From contig NZ_PIPN01000002.1 in the NCBI RefSeq assembly GCF_003986955.1, forward strand, positions 1 to 64,000: 64,000 nucleotides of DNA, in the 5' to 3' direction. The notes under the pieces are model-generated. The model was not told where the DNA came from, made no database searches, and was given only the letters and a program-made list of their open reading frames with translations. The translations under genes and the position numbers were made by a program. Position 1 is the stretch's first letter. The number at the start of each line of letters is the position of its first letter. The DNA comes from Aliidiomarina sedimenti (lineage in GTDB: Bacteria; Pseudomonadota; Gammaproteobacteria; Enterobacterales; Alteromonadaceae). Below, piece by piece: positions 39,848 to 49,854 of the stretch.

Positions 39848-42016
39848 ATGGTTGCGATGCGTCGCTGGTTCATTCTTTTTCTTGTCGTTAGCTTCGCTGT
39901 GCTACAAGGGATCCTGATCGCGTTACTCAATAGTTATCAGACACAACAGGCAAACAACGAACGTATCGCTGCATTTCAGCAGCTTGCCACCCTGCGCGCT
40001 CAGTTTGACGGCCTCCTCAATGCGAACCTCGCCAGCATGCGTGGCTTGCGTGCCGAATTCATGGCCAACCCAGCGATCGACGAACAACGTTTTGCGACGC
40101 TCAACCAATACCTGCTGGCTGATGATCTGCATACCCGCCATGTCGCCGTAGCGCCGGATCTGGTGATCCGCTATGTCTATCCACGCAATGGCAACGAGCA
40201 GGTCCTGGGTACTGACTACCGCGAGCTCCCCACACAAATGGAGTCAGTTCGTCAGGCCATTGAAAGCGGCGATATCGTATTTCAGGGGCCAGTCCCCTTA
40301 CTGCAGGGAGGGGAGGCCCTAATCGCCCGGGTTCCCTTAGTCCATGACGACAATAACTGGGGTATTATCTCACAGGTTCTGGATCATCAGCGGCTGTTCG
40401 CTGATGCCGGGATTGGCCACGGCGACTCATTGAATACTGCATTGCGCGCTGGTGACGACCATCTCGCCGGTGATGAGCAGATCTGGAATCACGACGTGGT
40501 TGAACTACCCATTCAGTTGGGTGTGTTGCAGTGGTCCCTCGCCGGCTATCCAACATACGGCTACTGGGCACCGCCCTGGTGGCATTACTGGCCCTTGCTA
40601 CTGGCTGGGAACCTGGTCATTGCCGCCATACTGGCGTTGTTTATTGTGGTCTTCATTAACCACCGTCGACTCCAGCACGCGTTCTCGCAGATTACCGAAC
40701 AAGCGCAGCGTGACCCGTTAACCGGGCTTGTTAACCGTGTCTATTTGCGCCAGCTGCTGGGCCGCTATATCGACTATTGCGAGACGCACCAGGTAAAATT
40801 CTGTGTCCTTTTCATCGACCTCGACCATTTCAAACAAGTGAATGACAGTCTGGGCCATGATCTCGGCGACCAATTGTTGATTACCATCGCGGAGCGGCTC
40901 AGTAACCGTCTCCGTGAACGCGATATTGTTGCGCGCATCGGTGGCGATGAATTCATTCTGGTGCTCAAAGACGTCGACGATCTGGAAACCTGCATGAACC
41001 TGGCCAACCAGCTGCAGCAAACACTAACCCAGCCGGTCGAGCTGGACGGTCATCATATCCACATGCATGCCAGTATTGGCATCGCCATGTATCCGGAGGA
41101 TGGCGAAGACGTCATGACGCTGATTAAACATGCAGATGTGGCAATGTATTCAGCGAAAAGTGCAGGCCGCAACACCAGTGCCTTCTTCGACGCCAGTATG
41201 CAGCGTTCCGCCGAAAGCCAGCTCAAACTATCCGAGGAGATGCGTACAGGCCTCAACAGCGGCCAGTTCGTGATTTACTATCAGCCGATCGTCACCCCCG
41301 TCGGCGCGATAACTCACCTCGAAGCCCTGGTCCGCTGGCAACATCCCGCGTTGGGGCTGCTCAGCCCCGCTCAGTTTATACCCTGTGCCGAACGCAATGG
41401 GATTATTGCACTTATTGGTGATTTTGTACTGACCCGGGTGTGCAGCGATTTGGCTTCGTTGCGGGCCTTGATCCCCGACGTCAAAGTCAGCATTAACCGC
41501 TCGCCGGCAGAATTCAATGACCCGCAGGTAGCATCGCGCTGGCTGGCGATCATGACCGAATATCAGGTCGCCAGTCGCGATGTGATTTTCGAAATTACTG
41601 AGTCCATGTTGATGCCGGATCAGCCTCGCCAGCATGCGCTGATCAATCAGCTTGACGAAGCAGGTATTCAATTAGCAATTGATGATTTTGGCACCGGCTA
41701 CTCGTCGGTCAACTATGTCCGTCGCTTTCCAATCCGACTGATTAAAGTAGATCGCAGCTTTACTCAGCACCTGGCAGAGGACCGCCGGGTGGTGGCAATG
41801 GTCGGTGCGCTGGTGCAAATGGCGAAAGCGCTGGACGTACAAGTGGTTGCCGAAGGCGTCGAAACCCAGGCTCAGGCGCAGATGCTTGAGACCCTTGGGG
41901 TCGATTATTTGCAGGGGTATCTTTACACCGAGCCGTTACCGCGTAACCAGCTGGCTAAATGGTATCCAGACTATGCCGCCAGGCTTTCAGCCCGCGGCAT
42001 AGCACAGATAAAATAA
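39848..42016 (+). CDS. CHASE-domain diguanylate cyclase/phosphodiesterase (GGDEF-EAL)
   Basis: 722 residues. Transmembrane helix 1 (about 7-27), periplasmic CHASE-type sensor (about 40-215, with the LGTDYRELP and QGPVPLLQGGEALIARVPL signatures), helix 2 (about 240-270), GGDEF domain with GGDEF at 365-369 and an RERD inhibitory site just before it, then an EAL domain with EAL at 492-494. EAL metal and catalytic residues look present (EITES, DDFGTGYSS, KVDRSF, AEGVE, LQGYLYTEP). Both c-di-GMP synthesis and breakdown are therefore possible; which one dominates cannot be told. It is divergent from the dcw cluster and its stop meets the rnpB 3' end. Confidence 0.93.
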   Translation: MVAMRRWFILFLVVSFAVLQGILIALLNSYQTQQANNERIAAFQQLATLRAQFDGLLNANLASMRGLRAEFMANPAIDEQRFATLNQYLLADDLHTRHVAVAPDLVIRYVYPRNGNEQVLGTDYRELPTQMESVRQAIESGDIVFQGPVPLLQGGEALIARVPLVHDDNNWGIISQVLDHQRLFADAGIGHGDSLNTALRAGDDHLAGDEQIWNHDVVELPIQLGVLQWSLAGYPTYGYWAPPWWHYWPLLLAGNLVIAAILALFIVVFINHRRLQHAFSQITEQAQRDPLTGLVNRVYLRQLLGRYIDYCETHQVKFCVLFIDLDHFKQVNDSLGHDLGDQLLITIAERLSNRLRERDIVARIGGDEFILVLKDVDDLETCMNLANQLQQTLTQPVELDGHHIHMHASIGIAMYPEDGEDVMTLIKHADVAMYSAKSAGRNTSAFFDASMQRSAESQLKLSEEMRTGLNSGQFVIYYQPIVTPVGAITHLEALVRWQHPALGLLSPAQFIPCAERNGIIALIGDFVLTRVCSDLASLRALIPDVKVSINRSPAEFNDPQVASRWLAIMTEYQVASRDVIFEITESMLMPDQPRQHALINQLDEAGIQLAIDDFGTGYSSVNYVRRFPIRLIKVDRSFTQHLAEDRRVVAMVGALVQMAKALDVQVVAEGVETQAQAQMLETLGVDYLQGYLYTEPLPRNQLAKWYPDYAARLSARGIAQIK

Positions 42017-42017
42017 G

Positions 42018-42386
<369 letters not shown>

Positions 42387-42391
42387 CGGAC

Positions 42392-42419
42392 ATTGTACGC
42401 GCCCAGGGGGGCAGGTCAA
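42392..42419 (-). promoter_or_regulatory. rnpB promoter
   Basis: TTGACC, 16-nt spacer, TACAAT, with the predicted start 7 nt further at the 5' end of P1. It lies directly against the rsmI stop codon. Confidence 0.8.
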
Positions 42420-42420
42420 T

Positions 42421-43281
42421 CTATTCTTGTCCACCCTCCTGCTGCTCGAGGCCCCATTGGTAGAGCTGGTTTTTGCGTACCCCATAATGCTCAGCGACCA
42501 CCGCAGCGGCTTTTTTCAATGCCATGTGGGGTAACAGTTGCAGCAACAGTCGGGTCGCGTCTGCTGGCAGTGCATCGGCTGCCCGTCGTGCACCGTGTAC
42601 CATGATTACAATCTCACCACGTTGCTGATTGCTGTCCGCCGCGACCTGTTCAATCAACGACGAGAGGCTACCAGCAAGGAAGGTCTCAAATTGCTTGGTC
42701 ACTTCACGTGCCACGACCGCCTGACGGTCAGCACCATAGACGTCCTGCATATCCCGTAAGGTGCTCAGAATGCGACGTGGGGATTCATAAAACACCAGGG
42801 TTCCGCTCTCCTCGCTGACCGCAGTGAGCTGGCTGACCCGGGCGGCGGATTTAGCCGCAAGGAAGCCAACAAACAAAAAGCGATCTGTGGGAAGCCCGGC
42901 GGCACTTAACGCAGCGATCGCCGCACAGGGTCCCGGAATAGGCACCACCTGAACGCCCGCTTCACGACAGGCATGAACCAGCGGATACCCCGGGTCACTG
43001 ATCAACGGGGTCCCTGCATCACTGATTAACGCAATATTTTCACCTGCCAACAAGCGCTTAACCAGGTACTCACTACGCTGGCGTTCGTTGTGCTCATGCA
43101 CCGTAGAAAGCGGTCCTTCGACCCCATAATGATCAAGCAGCGGCCTGCTGTGGCGGGTGTCTTCAGCCATAATCAGGTCCGCCTGCTGCAATACCTGAAC
43201 CGCGCGGTAGGTCATATCGCTAAGGTTCCCTATCGGCGTGGCAACAATATAAAGTATCCCGCTGGGTGACTCAGACCGCAT
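42421..43281 (-). CDS. rsmI: 16S rRNA (cytidine-1402-2'-O) methyltransferase
   Basis: 286 residues. N-terminal LYIVATPIGNLSDMT and the SDAGTPLISDPGY and PGPCAAIAALSAAGL motifs are those of RsmI (YraL). It modifies the same base, C1402, as RsmH in this window. Divergent from lpoA. Confidence 0.96.
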   Translation of the reverse strand: MRSESPSGILYIVATPIGNLSDMTYRAVQVLQQADLIMAEDTRHSRPLLDHYGVEGPLSTVHEHNERQRSEYLVKRLLAGENIALISDAGTPLISDPGYPLVHACREAGVQVVPIPGPCAAIAALSAAGLPTDRFLFVGFLAAKSAARVSQLTAVSEESGTLVFYESPRRILSTLRDMQDVYGADRQAVVAREVTKQFETFLAGSLSSLIEQVAADSNQQRGEIVIMVHGARRAADALPADATRLLLQLLPHMALKKAAAVVAEHYGVRKNQLYQWGLEQQEGGQE

Positions 43282-43358
43282 ATCCTATAGCCCTTTGATT
43301 GTGTCCTCGCCGTTGGGCGTTTATAGTATGGACATGTGAATTACCAAGAGCGTTTATT

Positions 43359-45212
43359 GTGCCAAAGAAGTTACTTGCCTGCATCGCTATTTTCGCCCTC
43401 GCGGGTTGCGCGGGTCAGCCATCTGCACCGGTTACAGACCGATCTGCTATAGAGGATGAGCCGTTAGCGGACACCACGACGCTGATCGATGCCAGCCCGG
43501 AGGACTTCCTTGAACGCGCAGCGTTCGCTGAGAACCGCGCCCAGACCTATCAGTTCCTGCTCCAGGCCAGCGAAGCTTTCTTTGCCCGCGGAGAATGGCA
43601 ACAGGGTGCATCGGTGTTGAGCCAAATGGAAGATGTCGCCCTGCCCGGCCGACTGCGCACTGAATACCTGATGCAGCGTGCCGCCTTGTTGCTTTACTTC
43701 GAGCAGTGGCAGACAGCGCAACAGATTCTTGATGATATTGAGCGAACCAGCTCCCGCGAGCAACGGGTTGCCCTTTTACGCCTGTATTATCAGTCCTACG
43801 CGGGGCAGCAGCGCCACCTCAGTGCCGCCCGTCAACTGGTCGAATTGTCGACCTACGATGAGCAGGACCATAATCCAAGGATTTGGCACCATTTAAGTCA
43901 GGTGCCCGCCGGGTACTGGCGCAATGCCGCCCGCGAAAGTAGCGAGCGGATGCGCGGCTGGACCAGCTTATTTACCCGTCTGACTCAGGCACTAGACTAC
44001 CGGGAACCCGTCGCGCCAACATTAGAACGCTGGCTGCAACAGTTCTCCGGCCACCCCGCCCGACAACAAGTTGAAGAGGTGCTCGCCGACCAGCCATGGC
44101 TCCACGAGCAACCTCGCCGGATAGCCGTTTTGTTACCGTTGAGTGGTCAATTCGGACAACAAGGCCTGGCGGTTCGTGATGGCGTGCTCGCCGCGCTAAG
44201 CAATGAACGAAATGAAGACGTACTGTTTATCGACACCACTGCCTACAATGCCGACGAAGTACTAGAACGTCTGCAACGGGAAAATATCGAAGCGGTCATA
44301 GGTCCATTGTCCCGCGATTACGTTAACCGGTTCGCCGCGACGCTGAACGCACAGGACGAGCCGATGCCCTGGATTCAGTTGTGGCTAAACCGAACACCGG
44401 ATGATTATGAGCCGGGGCTGGACAATTTCTTTGCCCTCGATATCGATACTGAAGTTGAATCCGCGGTTGACTATCTTAGCCAGCGCGACCACGAAAATGT
44501 CCTGGTACTAGGCGCTGATACCCAACGCGGACGGCAGCTCGCCAGCCAGTTTGAAAGTCAGTGGGTGGCTAAACACGGCGCCACCAGCGTCCATGTTGGT
44601 CGTTACAGTTCGAGCAATGACATGCCTGACCGGGTGGCTGAAAGCCTTCACGTGCGCGATTCCAACAACCGTATCGAGCTAGTCGAACGCGCCGCCGGCA
44701 CCACTACGATTGAATCTGAACCGCGCAGTCGACGAGACGTTAGCGCTATCTACCTGCTCGGTGATGCAGCCCAGGCGCGACTGTTAAAACCCTTTATCGA
44801 AACGAATATCAGCCCGTTTGCCCGCCGCCTGCCGGTCTTTGCCTCATCCTCAGTTCACGAAAGCTCAGACAGCCGAGGCAGCAGTGACCTTGACGGCATT
44901 GTCTTTTCAGAAGCGCCGTGGCTGTTACCAGAGCATTCTGAGCGCGCTTTATTTGAACGCTTTCAGCAACTGCGTCCGAATCAGTCACCATCGTCGCAAC
45001 GGCTTATCGGGATGGGCTATGATGCAATGGAACTGTTACCCCGCCTGAGCGTAATGAACTGGCTGCCCGGATATGACCATCCGGGCCTGACCGGGCAATT
45101 GCGTATTTCTGAGCATGCCATCAGCCGTCAGCTACACTGGGCCGTATTCGACAACGGCCGTATTGTGGAGCAACGCGGAAATGAGCAGTCGTTCAGTGGG
45201 GACACACTTTGA
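43359..45212 (+). CDS. lpoA: Outer-membrane lipoprotein LpoA, activator of PBP1a
   Basis: 617 residues from GTG 43359. Lipoprotein signal MPKKLLACIAIFALAGC with lipobox LAGC. The N-terminal half (about 50-260) is helical and TPR-like; the C-terminal half (from about RRIAVLLPLSGQFGQQG) has the periplasmic-binding-protein fold of the LppC family. Length is close to E. coli LpoA (678) but shorter. Overlaps yraN. Confidence 0.93.
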   Translation: MPKKLLACIAIFALAGCAGQPSAPVTDRSAIEDEPLADTTTLIDASPEDFLERAAFAENRAQTYQFLLQASEAFFARGEWQQGASVLSQMEDVALPGRLRTEYLMQRAALLLYFEQWQTAQQILDDIERTSSREQRVALLRLYYQSYAGQQRHLSAARQLVELSTYDEQDHNPRIWHHLSQVPAGYWRNAARESSERMRGWTSLFTRLTQALDYREPVAPTLERWLQQFSGHPARQQVEEVLADQPWLHEQPRRIAVLLPLSGQFGQQGLAVRDGVLAALSNERNEDVLFIDTTAYNADEVLERLQRENIEAVIGPLSRDYVNRFAATLNAQDEPMPWIQLWLNRTPDDYEPGLDNFFALDIDTEVESAVDYLSQRDHENVLVLGADTQRGRQLASQFESQWVAKHGATSVHVGRYSSSNDMPDRVAESLHVRDSNNRIELVERAAGTTTIESEPRSRRDVSAIYLLGDAAQARLLKPFIETNISPFARRLPVFASSSVHESSDSRGSSDLDGIVFSEAPWLLPEHSERALFERFQQLRPNQSPSSQRLIGMGYDAMELLPRLSVMNWLPGYDHPGLTGQLRISEHAISRQLHWAVFDNGRIVEQRGNEQSFSGDTL

Positions 45213-45531
45213 GTACCAGGCAGAAGCGTATTTGAAGCAGCAGGGGCTGACCCTGGTGGAGCGTAATTTTCGCCTGCATGGCGGTGAAATTGATTTGATT
45301 ATGCGCGACCAGGACTATTGGGTCTTTGTCGAAGTTAAGTTTCGCTATAATGCGACCGTCGAGCATCCGCTGGGGCAGATCCGCCAGGGTCAGCTACAAC
45401 GGATCCGTCACTGTGCAAAAGTTTATCTTTATTCCAATGATTTGTCCGAGTATCTTACCCCCTGTCGGTTTGACGTCGTCGCCATTACGGCCGACCCGGC
45501 GGAGTTACTCTGGGTCAAAGACGCTTTTTAA
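45181..45531 (+). CDS. yraN: UPF0102 family endonuclease-like protein YraN
   Basis: 116 residues from ATG 45181, inside the end of lpoA. G-x-x-x-E-x-x-A-x-x-x-L start (GTHFEYQAEAYLKQQG), RNFRLHGGEIDLI and WVFVEVKFR: the E..D..ExK pattern of a restriction-endonuclease-like fold. Function not established in the family. Confidence 0.92.
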   Translation: MSSRSVGTHFEYQAEAYLKQQGLTLVERNFRLHGGEIDLIMRDQDYWVFVEVKFRYNATVEHPLGQIRQGQLQRIRHCAKVYLYSNDLSEYLTPCRFDVVAITADPAELLWVKDAF

Positions 45532-45548
45532 AAAACCTAAGGTTTTCC

Positions 45549-46118
45549 ATGCGCGAGTTTCTCAAAAACTATTACAACGAGAGTATACAAATTCAGGTTG
45601 CCGCTTCTGAAACATTAGCCGATGTTTTAGTCGACGCTGCCGACCTGCTGGTCTCCAGCCTGCTGGCTGGCCAACGGGTATTCAGCTGCGGCGACGGACA
45701 GAGTTTGTTTGTTGCCAATCACTTCGCTGACCTCTTACTGCAGGGCTCAGAACTTGAACGCCCGCCCTTTCCCGCGCTGGCGTTGGGGCTCAGTTCAAGC
45801 CAGACCTCTGAGCTGGAGTCTATTGCGCGCCAGGTGCAGGCGATTGGGAGCCAGGGTGATATTCTGGTTGCCTTCATTAGTGAACAGCATTCCGAGCGGG
45901 TCCATCAGGCGATGGAAGCAGCGCTGTCCCGTGAGATGACCATTATCGCTATTATTGGCACCGAATCCGGCGACGCAACCGGTCTGCTCGGTCCGGCTGA
46001 TATCGAAATACAAATCCCAGCCGCCAACCCGGCACGTATCACTGAACAGCAATTGTTTATCAGCCATCTGCTATGTAGTCTGATTGAACAACAGATTTTT
46101 CAGGGGGGGACGTCCTAA
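45549..46118 (+). CDS. diaA: DnaA initiator-associating protein DiaA
   Basis: 189 residues. SIS-domain protein of the GmhA-like group. NYYNESIQIQVAASETL and the C-terminal TGLLGPADIEIQIP closely follow E. coli DiaA, which stimulates assembly of DnaA on oriC as a tetramer. The position yraN-diaA-dolP agrees and excludes GmhA. Confidence 0.92.
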   Translation: MREFLKNYYNESIQIQVAASETLADVLVDAADLLVSSLLAGQRVFSCGDGQSLFVANHFADLLLQGSELERPPFPALALGLSSSQTSELESIARQVQAIGSQGDILVAFISEQHSERVHQAMEAALSREMTIIAIIGTESGDATGLLGPADIEIQIPAANPARITEQQLFISHLLCSLIEQQIFQGGTS

Positions 46119-46684
46119 TGAAACGCATGGTTATGCTGCTATGTTTACCGTTGCTGGTTAACCTTTCCGGTTGTGCCCTGGTCGTTGCTGGGGGTGCCGT
46201 CGGTGCTACTGTAGTGGCCATGGACGGGCGTGATGTCGGCACTCAGGTGGACGACAACAGTTTGCGCTTGCGGGTAGAGAGCCATCTTAATGATGACCAG
46301 ACGCTTCGTGAGCAACGCATCCAGATCGTGGCTTACAATGGCAATGTATTAATTTTTGGGCAAGCTGAAAGCGACCGCATTCGCGATCAGGCAGTGCGGG
46401 TTACCCGTGATGTGAATGGCGTTAACCGTGTCTATGACCAGCTCCGTGTCGGTCCTAAAGCGACCTTAAGCGAACGCTCGCGAGACACCTTTCTCACCTC
46501 AAGGGTGAAAGCAGCCTTGATCACCGACAGCGAGTTTGACCATAGCAATATCAAAGTATATAGCGAAAAAGGTGAAGTGTTTCTGGTAGGAGTGACCACT
46601 GCTGATGCCGCCGCCGATGCCATTGAACAAGTTCGTCACATGAATGGTGTGGAACGGGTTATCGATGTACTGGAGCGCCGTTAA
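46118..46684 (+). CDS. dolP: Outer-membrane lipoprotein with two BON domains (DolP/YraP)
   Basis: 188 residues. Lipoprotein signal with lipobox LSGC near residue 17, a glycine/valine stretch, then two BON domains (about 45-110 and 125-188). DolP supports outer-membrane integrity and BAM activity. Its ATG overlaps the diaA stop by one base. An inverted repeat CTGGAGCGC / GCGCTCCAG spans the stop (about 46670-46696), without a T-run. Confidence 0.92.
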   Translation: MKRMVMLLCLPLLVNLSGCALVVAGGAVGATVVAMDGRDVGTQVDDNSLRLRVESHLNDDQTLREQRIQIVAYNGNVLIFGQAESDRIRDQAVRVTRDVNGVNRVYDQLRVGPKATLSERSRDTFLTSRVKAALITDSEFDHSNIKVYSEKGEVFLVGVTTADAAADAIEQVRHMNGVERVIDVLERR

Positions 46685-46708
46685 CGCGCGCTCCAGCTTA
46701 GTCGTTAC

Positions 46709-47125
46709 TTACTTGACTACTTTCAGTGAAGGTTTACCCTTCGCTGGTTTCTCAGCTGCGGGCTCAGAAGCAGACTCAGGATCACCCTGATAGTCATCCA
46801 GCCCCGGTTCCTGTTCGAAGATAGTGCCTGCACCATTCTCCCGCGCATAAATTGCGGTCACCGCCGTCATAGGGACCCAGATACGCCGTGCAGCACCACC
46901 AAAGCGGGCTTCAAAGCTGACGTGATTGAGATCCATGGTGAAGCGAGTCACTGCATCAGGATGCACGTTGAGCACGATCTGGCCGTCCTGCACGTGTTCC
47001 TGTGGCACATCAACAAACTCCAATGTCGCATCCACAATAAGATGCGGTGTACATTGGTTATCAACAAGCCAGTCATACATGGCTCGCAATAAATAAGGAC
47101 GCTGTGGAGACATCTTTAAATCCAT
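46709..47125 (-). CDS. sspB: ClpXP adaptor SspB
   Basis: 138 residues. SsrA-tag-binding fold at the N-terminus (RPYLLRAMYDWLVDNQ.. TPHLIVDA), an acidic flexible linker (about 110-127) and the C-terminal KPSLKVVK, which corresponds to the ClpX-binding tail of E. coli SspB. Behind sspA, as usual. Confidence 0.95.
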   Translation of the reverse strand: MDLKMSPQRPYLLRAMYDWLVDNQCTPHLIVDATLEFVDVPQEHVQDGQIVLNVHPDAVTRFTMDLNHVSFEARFGGAARRIWVPMTAVTAIYARENGAGTIFEQEPGLDDYQGDPESASEPAAEKPAKGKPSLKVVK

Positions 47126-47149
47126 AACCCCTCTTGGCGCAGCTCAGGA

Positions 47150-47785
47150 TTACCCCTGAGCTAATTCGCGCTCTGCTTCGGTCAGTGACTTCTGGAATGA
47201 TGGACGCTCAAACAGGCGTACCATATACCGCTTAATCTCTTTCGCTGTGGAACCTTCTAACTCAATCTTGTACTGCGGCAAACGCCATAACAACGGCGCC
47301 AGATAGCAATCCACCAGGCTGAACTCTTCGCTCATGAAGTAATCACTGTCAGCAAACATCGGCGCCAGTGCCAGCAAGCCTTCACGCAGCTCCTGTCGGG
47401 CCTGGTTGGCTTCTTTGTTGCTGCCTTTCAGAATCGTCGATGCCAATGCATACCAGTCACGTTCAATGCGATACATCATTAAACGGCTGTTGCCACGGGC
47501 GACCGGATAAACTGGCATCAATGGAGGATGCGGAAAACGCTCATCAAGGTATTCCATGATAATTTTTGAGTTGTACAGAACCAGCTCGCGGTCGACTAAG
47601 GTCGGTACTGCGTCCGGATACGGATTCAACTGAATCAGATCTTCCGGTTTTTCATCACCTTCGACAAAGCTGATCTCAACACCCACCCCTTTCTCAGCCA
47701 GCACGATGCGGGCCTGATGACTGAACAAATCGTCTTTGCCAGAATAAAGGGTCATTACCGAACGTTTATTGGCAGCTACAGCCAT
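47150..47785 (-). CDS. sspA: Stringent starvation protein A (RNA polymerase-associated)
   Basis: 211 residues from ATG 47785 with GGAG upstream. GST fold: thioredoxin-like N-terminus (VMTLYSGKDDLFSHQARIVLAEKGV) and helical C-terminal domain. SspA binds RNA polymerase in stationary phase and has no glutathione activity in E. coli. Confidence 0.95.
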   Translation of the reverse strand: MAVAANKRSVMTLYSGKDDLFSHQARIVLAEKGVGVEISFVEGDEKPEDLIQLNPYPDAVPTLVDRELVLYNSKIIMEYLDERFPHPPLMPVYPVARGNSRLMMYRIERDWYALASTILKGSNKEANQARQELREGLLALAPMFADSDYFMSEEFSLVDCYLAPLLWRLPQYKIELEGSTAKEIKRYMVRLFERPSFQKSLTEAERELAQG

Positions 47786-47860
47786 GATTTTCTCCAGTTT
47801 ATGCAAACAGCAAAGGGGGCGAACTTCGCCCCCAATGTTTTATGGTTTATCCTGCGGCGA

Positions 47861-48595
47861 TTACTTAATATCGCGCCAGTACTCTTTCTTCAGCAATATT
47901 GTCAGAATTAAGAAAACAATCAGGAAACCAATAACGAAATAACCCATGCGCTGACGCTCAAGGATCATAGGCTCGCCGGTGTACACCAGGAAGTTAGTCA
48001 GATCGAGCATCGCCTGATCAAACTCTTCCGGGCTCATTGTGCCGTTACCATCGGCGCGAATACCGACGTACACGTCTTTCATTTCACCATCAACCATACG
48101 CTGTTCTTCAACGCGGCGAGGTGTGCCCTGCAGCTCTTCGAGTACGTGAGGCATACCGACGTTTTCAAATACGTCGTTGTTAACACCAAACGGACGCGAG
48201 TCGTCAGCATAGAAAGAACGTAAGTAAGTGTAGATGAAATCTGCACCACGGACACGCGCAACCATGGTTAAGTCAGGCGGCGTCAGGCCAAACCACTCAG
48301 CAGCAGCATCGCCGTCAATAGCAGAGGTTTTATGTCCGCCCGGCTCGTTGGTGAATTGCAGCAACTCTTCGCCCAGTTCCTGAGGAATATCCAGGTCATC
48401 AAAGGTACGCGAGTAGCGCTGATACTGCATTGAGTGACACGCCAGGCAGTAGTTCATATAAAGTTGGGCCCCACGCTGCAGTGACGCCTTGTCACTCAGG
48501 TCGTGGTCCGCGCGATCAAGCGGTCCGCTGTAGCCGGCCGCAAATGCGACCGACGGAAGAAGCAGAGCCAAGGCTAGAAGAAAACGCTTAATCAT
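47861..48595 (-). CDS. petC: Cytochrome c1 of the bc1 complex
   Basis: 244 residues. Signal peptide (about 1-19), haem-binding CLACH near residue 54, periplasmic domain, and a C-terminal membrane anchor (MGYFVIGFLIVFLILTILL). Third gene of petABC, its start overlapping the petB stop (ATGA). Confidence 0.97.
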   Translation of the reverse strand: MIKRFLLALALLLPSVAFAAGYSGPLDRADHDLSDKASLQRGAQLYMNYCLACHSMQYQRYSRTFDDLDIPQELGEELLQFTNEPGGHKTSAIDGDAAAEWFGLTPPDLTMVARVRGADFIYTYLRSFYADDSRPFGVNNDVFENVGMPHVLEELQGTPRRVEEQRMVDGEMKDVYVGIRADGNGTMSPEEFDQAMLDLTNFLVYTGEPMILERQRMGYFVIGFLIVFLILTILLKKEYWRDIK

Positions 48596-49854
48596 TTCGT
48601 AACCCTCTCTGGCAGTGGCTTAGTGCGCTCGTTTTTGCTGTAGAACCACATCACAATAAAGAACGCGAAGTACAGGAACGTAAAGATACGCGCCATAATA
48701 GTGTACACATCGGTTGCTGGCTTGACGCCCAGATACCCTAGCGCAATGAAGCTGATAACAAACACGGTCAGGTTCACCTTGTGCAAGGTACTGCGATAGC
48801 GGACCGAACGTACTTTACAGCGGTCCCACCAAGGCATCAGGAACAGGAACACGATGGCCAGGAACATTGCGATAACGCCGAATAATTTATCCGGGATAGC
48901 ACGCAAAATTGCATAGAATGGCGTGAAGTACCAGACAGGTGCAATGTGCTCCGGTGTTTTCATTGGGTCGGCAGCCTGGAAGTTAGGCGGCTCAAGGAAG
49001 AAACCTCCCATCGTCGGCGCAAAGAAAATCACCCAGGCAAACAGAATCAGGAACCCTGCCAGACCTACCAGATCCTTAACCGTGTAGTACGGATGGAACG
49101 GGATAGCATCGACAATGTCTTTCTTCGCTGTGTAACGCTCGTGGAATTCAAACGGCGCTTTCTCGTCGTCTGGCACAGACCCTTTTGGTTTCTTAATGTC
49201 GATACCGTCTGGGTTGTTCGAACCTACTTCGTGCAATGCAATCAGGTGCAGGAACACCAGAATTACCAATACCAGCGGTAAGGCAATTACATGCAAGGCA
49301 AAGAAACGGTTCAGTGTGGCACCGGAAATAACGAAGTCGCCGCGGATCCAGGTCGTCAGTTCTTCGCCGACGAACGGAATTGCACCGAACAGCGAAATAA
49401 TAACCTGCGCCCCCCAGAACGACATTTGTCCCCAGGGTAACAAGTAGCCCATAAAGGCTTCTGCCATTAGCACAAGGAAGATGAGCATGCCGAAGATCCA
49501 CAGCAATTCACGTGGACGCTGGTATGAGCCATACATCAGACCACGGAACATATGCAGATAAACCACCACGAAAAACGCGGAGGCCCCGGTTGAGTGCATA
49601 TAGCGCAGCAGCCAGCCGTAATCGACATCACGCATGATGTATTCGATTGAGGCAAAGGCGCCGTCGGCACTCGGGTTATAGTTCATGGTTAGCCAGATAC
49701 CGGTCACGATCTGGTTTACCAGCACAACCAGGGCCAGTGAGCCCATGATGTACCAGAAGTTAAAATTCTTTGGTGCCGGATATTGCGTCACGTGCAGCTT
49801 CAGCGAGTTGCTGAAAGGTATACGTTCGTCTATCCAGTTCATAATACGTGACAT
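48592..49854 (-). CDS. petB: Cytochrome b of the bc1 complex
   Basis: 420 residues with eight membrane helices. Haem-b histidines lie in helices B and D (RYMHSTGASAFF, LHMFRG; FFALHVIALP, LVFLHLIALHEVG). The quinol-site PEW-type loop appears as APVWYFTPFYAILRAIP. Its start overlaps the petA stop by one base. Confidence 0.97.
   Translation of the reverse strand: MSRIMNWIDERIPFSNSLKLHVTQYPAPKNFNFWYIMGSLALVVLVNQIVTGIWLTMNYNPSADGAFASIEYIMRDVDYGWLLRYMHSTGASAFFVVVYLHMFRGLMYGSYQRPRELLWIFGMLIFLVLMAEAFMGYLLPWGQMSFWGAQVIISLFGAIPFVGEELTTWIRGDFVISGATLNRFFALHVIALPLVLVILVFLHLIALHEVGSNNPDGIDIKKPKGSVPDDEKAPFEFHERYTAKKDIVDAIPFHPYYTVKDLVGLAGFLILFAWVIFFAPTMGGFFLEPPNFQAADPMKTPEHIAPVWYFTPFYAILRAIPDKLFGVIAMFLAIVFLFLMPWWDRCKVRSVRYRSTLHKVNLTVFVISFIALGYLGVKPATDVYTIMARIFTFLYFAFFIVMWFYSKNERTKPLPERVTK

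Noticed and set aside
46670-46696. Inverted repeat at the end of dolP as a terminator
   Set aside because: Good stem but no T-run and it overlaps the stop codon, so it is only noted in the dolP entry.
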